DNA of 64,000 nt from the NCBI GenBank assembly GCA_018052705.1, contig JAGPMW010000001.1, positions 62,001-126,000 on the forward strand, in the 5' to 3' direction. The translations under genes and the position numbers were made by a program. The DNA is from Selenomonas sp. (GTDB taxonomy: Bacteria; Bacillota; Negativicutes; Selenomonadales; Selenomonadaceae). The notes below the pieces were generated by a model. It was given only the letters and a program-made list of their open reading frames with translations, had not been told where the DNA came from and did not search any database. Of the stretch, positions 62,310-64,000 are shown in pieces; position 1 is the first letter of the stretch, and every line of letters starts with the position of its first letter.

Positions 62310-62577
62310 TTATTTTTATGCATTTTATCTCATTAATATGCACTTTTTACCTTTCTATTAGTTAATCTATGTTACTCTAGGGTATCGTTGTCCCATTTTG
62401 ACCTGCAGCATGCCTTCACTTTGACCACATCCATCCGGTCAAGGCGAAGAATGGGTCACGTCCATATACAGGATCTGACAAAATAACTTTAATGAATTTC
62501 TCATGAAACAGATGAAAATTAATGTTTGAAAATACGATCTCAAAAAACGACCTTAATCTTATAGAATTTCCGCCTAC
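62310..62577. other. Gene-free AT-rich stretch, possible decayed coding remnant
   Basis: No intact gene is seen in this 270-base gap. On the minus strand, fragments such as LYMDVTHSSP and KVKACCRSKWDNDTLE occur in different frames separated by stops, which could be a decayed gene, perhaps transposase-like. I cannot identify it. Confidence 0.3.
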
Positions 62578-62607
62578 AGTTCATTCCCCACGCCTGTGAG
62601 AATGAAG
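62578..62607. repeat. Solitary CRISPR-like repeat (degenerate), copy 1
   Basis: AGTTCATTCCCCACGCCTGT starts this copy. It shares GTTCAT-(T)-CCCCACGCCTGTG with the copy at 63716, with one inserted T and a changed 3' end that makes TTCATTC/GAATGAA arms. It resembles type I-E repeats, but stands alone. Confidence 0.5.
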
Positions 62608-62608
62608 A

Positions 62609-62645
62609 AAAGGAGACTGTCCCAAATATCAGTCTCCTTTTCTTC
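62609..62645 (-). terminator. Intrinsic terminator after the 62659-63336 gene
   Basis: AAAAGGAGACTG and CAGTCTCCTTTT pair perfectly around a 10-base loop. Confidence 0.82.
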
Positions 62646-62658
62646 TGGGCTATTTGCT

Positions 62659-63336
62659 TTATTTGTTTGGTTTGTCAAAATTATCAAGGAAATCCAAAGC
62701 AACATTAGCACTCCCAGGTAATTCATAACATCCAGTTCTACCATTTCTATATTTAAGAATCCCTATATCCGCAAGAAATTTAAGGGGCTTATACACTGGG
62801 GATTTACGATCTTTATTTTCTGTAGCACTTAATAAATATTTTTCAAGTTCCGCTACCATATCTTTAGCTTGAGCATATCCTTTGTTTTCTATATATTGAA
62901 TTGTGTACTTACAAACTTCTCTAAAGATTTTTTTATCCATTGTGTAGGAATACGACCCGCCAGCCGAAGTAGTAAATTCCATAGTGATAGCCTTATCCGA
63001 ATATACATATTTCTTTCTTTTTGATGCATCTATTTCTGGAATTAGAGAAGATTCATTGCGTAATACCATACTAGTTTCATCTTCCTTTTTATCAAAGAAG
63101 GTCTCTCCTCCCATTATATTATCCCAGTCCCTTTTTAAGTCCGACAACTCCTTAGTCAGCTTTATTATACGATTAGATTTTTCATTCCATTGTTGTGCCG
63201 CATCCCAATGTCCTTTACTTAATTCCTCTGATGAGCTAACTCCGATAATGTGATTAACCTCAGCAATGGCATTTAATAACTGACTGAACACATTATCTGC
63301 AACTTTCTTCGTACTCTCTACTCCATTGTATAACAC
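62659..63336 (-). CDS. Hypothetical protein in AT-rich islet, 225 aa
   Basis: The protein is soluble, starts MLYNGVESTKKVADNVFSQL and has a helical, coiled-coil-like N-terminal part (residues 10-75), a middle linker, and a C-terminal region (KSPVYKPLKFLADIGILKYR) that reads like a winged-helix wing. No family recognised. Its codons and DNA are far richer in A and T than its neighbours, suggesting recent acquisition. GGGGGAG stands before the ATG, so expression is plausible. It lies between two solitary CRISPR-like repeats. Confidence 0.7.
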   Translation of the reverse strand: MLYNGVESTKKVADNVFSQLLNAIAEVNHIIGVSSSEELSKGHWDAAQQWNEKSNRIIKLTKELSDLKRDWDNIMGGETFFDKKEDETSMVLRNESSLIPEIDASKRKKYVYSDKAITMEFTTSAGGSYSYTMDKKIFREVCKYTIQYIENKGYAQAKDMVAELEKYLLSATENKDRKSPVYKPLKFLADIGILKYRNGRTGCYELPGSANVALDFLDNFDKPNK

Positions 63337-63386
63337 AAAACCACTCCCCCTATTATTTTATAACGAAGCATTTGTTTATCCTTCTG

Positions 63387-63599
63387 TCATGTTAGCACAG
63401 GAGTAGACATTTGTAAACACAAGTTTAAACTAGAGTTGTAGATATTTTTTAACGCTTCACCCTGCTTCACTACAATAAGCTTTGAGTTTACATATAAAAA
63501 CGGCTGCATAACTAAAATATCATCTACTGCACGCCCTTCGATATTCAAAATCTTGGTAAGGTCATAATCATCGTCTCCGCCGGAAAAAGAGTCTATCAA
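63387..63599 (-). pseudogene. Likely gene fragment in AT-rich islet, 70 codons
   Basis: An open frame reading MIDSFSGGDDDYDLTKILN and ending in LQMSTPVLT. It has only a TTG start, no ribosome site, and a stop codon (TAG) a few codons upstream. The middle (AVDDILVMQPFLYVNSKLIVV) looks protein-like, so it may be the 3' end of a decayed gene. No family recognised. Confidence 0.4.
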
Positions 63600-63715
63600 A
63601 TCTGAATTCTAAAAAAGCTTAAAACGTTTGACAGCATGCCTTTTTATGCTCCGCTTTACATTCCCTTCTATAATCTCAAAAACGTTCTCATAATAGTTTA
63701 GACGCCGTTTGTATC

Positions 63716-63743
63716 AGTTCATCCCCACGCCTGTGGGGCATAC
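63716..63743. repeat. Solitary type I-E-like CRISPR repeat, copy 2
   Basis: AGTTCATCCCCACGCCTGTG begins this 28-base unit, followed by GGGCATAC. The inner CCCCACGCCTGTGGGG forms a stem-loop, as in type I-E repeats (family consensus GGTTCATCCCCACGC-NN-GTGGGG). No second unit follows at spacer distance. Confidence 0.6.
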
Positions 63744-63746
63744 ACT

Positions 63747-63769
63747 AGAAAAAACGGCGAAATATCGCC
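63747..63769 (-). terminator. Intrinsic terminator after the right-edge gene
   Basis: On the minus strand GGCGA-TATT-TCGCC is followed by GTTTTTTC, about 110 bases past the stop codon at 63880. Confidence 0.7.
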
Positions 63770-63879
63770 ATTCTTACCATCGATACATGCTCTATGTGTC
63801 CAGTCAACGCCTTCTTAATATTGTATTCAGCGTTAATATAAAAAACCCTCTATCAAAACCATTGTTTTGTAATATTTTC

Positions 63880-64000
63880 TCAGAAACCCAAGTCTTCCTT
63901 ATGGGCCTGCATGCCGTCGATGCAGCACTGCATGACGATGCTGCCGTCGAGTTCCAGCATATCGAAGCCTTTCTTGATGATGTCGCGGTTGCATTTTGCT
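63880..64000 (-). CDS. C-terminal end of an unidentified protein (5' part outside window)
   Basis: Read leftward from the edge, the last 39 codons encode AKCNRDIIKKGFDMLELDGS...CIDGMQAHKEDLGF and a TGA stop. Codon use is GC-rich like the host, in contrast to the islet. Three cysteines are present. There is too little to name a family. The TGA is at 63880-63882. Confidence 0.6.
   Translation of the reverse strand, partial: AKCNRDIIKKGFDMLELDGSIVMQCCIDGMQAHKEDLGF

Noticed and set aside
62578..63743. A functional CRISPR array
   Set aside because: Only two diverged repeat-like units 1.1 kb apart are seen, with no spacers and no cas genes.
1..64000. tRNA or rRNA genes
   Set aside because: I found no tRNA-like cloverleaf or rRNA sequence in the intergenic regions on either strand.

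Overview
This 64 kb window is chromosomal DNA from an anaerobic fermentative bacterium of the Firmicutes, most likely a member of the Negativicutes (Selenomonas/Mitsuokella-like). This is inferred from the gene families and layout; no 16S gene is present. Firmicute traits include ScpA/ScpB, Asp23/AmaP, BioY, MutS2, a family II pyrophosphatase with CBS domains and ArgR. Fermentation is represented by L-lactate dehydrogenase and pyruvate formate-lyase. Base composition is moderately GC-rich, except for an AT-rich islet at about 62.3-63.9 kb.

Region 1 (1-25.5 kb, all minus strand) is a dense housekeeping block: queH, ruvBAC, yebC, tyrS, a class A penicillin-binding protein, mutS2, a U32 peptidase, scpBA, a site-2-type metalloprotease, a NUDIX hydrolase, recN, argR, nadK, tlyA, dxs, ispA, xseBA, nusB, the DUF2273/amaP/asp23 envelope-stress trio and efp. 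Between recN and the NUDIX gene lies a gene-free stretch whose minus-strand transcript folds into one long nested rod, a good candidate for 6S RNA.

Region 2 (25.7-34.1 kb) holds a small DUF4405 membrane protein, the bioY-bioD-bioA operon behind a BirA-like operator, a DAACS symporter, a DUF134-NifX fusion protein behind a promoter with twin ACATATGT palindromes, and a divergent YeiH transporter/LysR regulator pair.

Region 3 (34.1-39.3 kb) is a response regulator, a Met/His-rich sensor kinase and a FeoA-FeoB fusion iron transporter in one tight operon, with a small secreted protein transcribed divergently.

Region 4 (39.3-48.2 kb) carries L-lactate dehydrogenase, a low-complexity protein, a beta-carbonic anhydrase, a polyferredoxin, and pyruvate formate-lyase with its activase. 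The pfl leader contains a clear ZTP (pfl-motif) riboswitch whose last helix competes with an intrinsic terminator. A ThrE-type exporter follows.

Region 5 (48.3-62.2 kb) has a divergent NAD-dependent DNA ligase lacking one zinc-finger cysteine, an orphan MerR regulator with a textbook 19-bp-spacer promoter, PcrA helicase, pyrophosphatase, a TtcA-like tRNA thiolase, an oxidoreductase, a HAD phosphatase and a P1B metal ATPase behind an ArsR-type operator.

Region 6 (62.3-64 kb) is an AT-rich islet with one unknown gene and a gene fragment, bracketed by two solitary repeats resembling type I-E CRISPR repeats; no cas genes are visible. The end of another, unidentified gene runs off the right edge.
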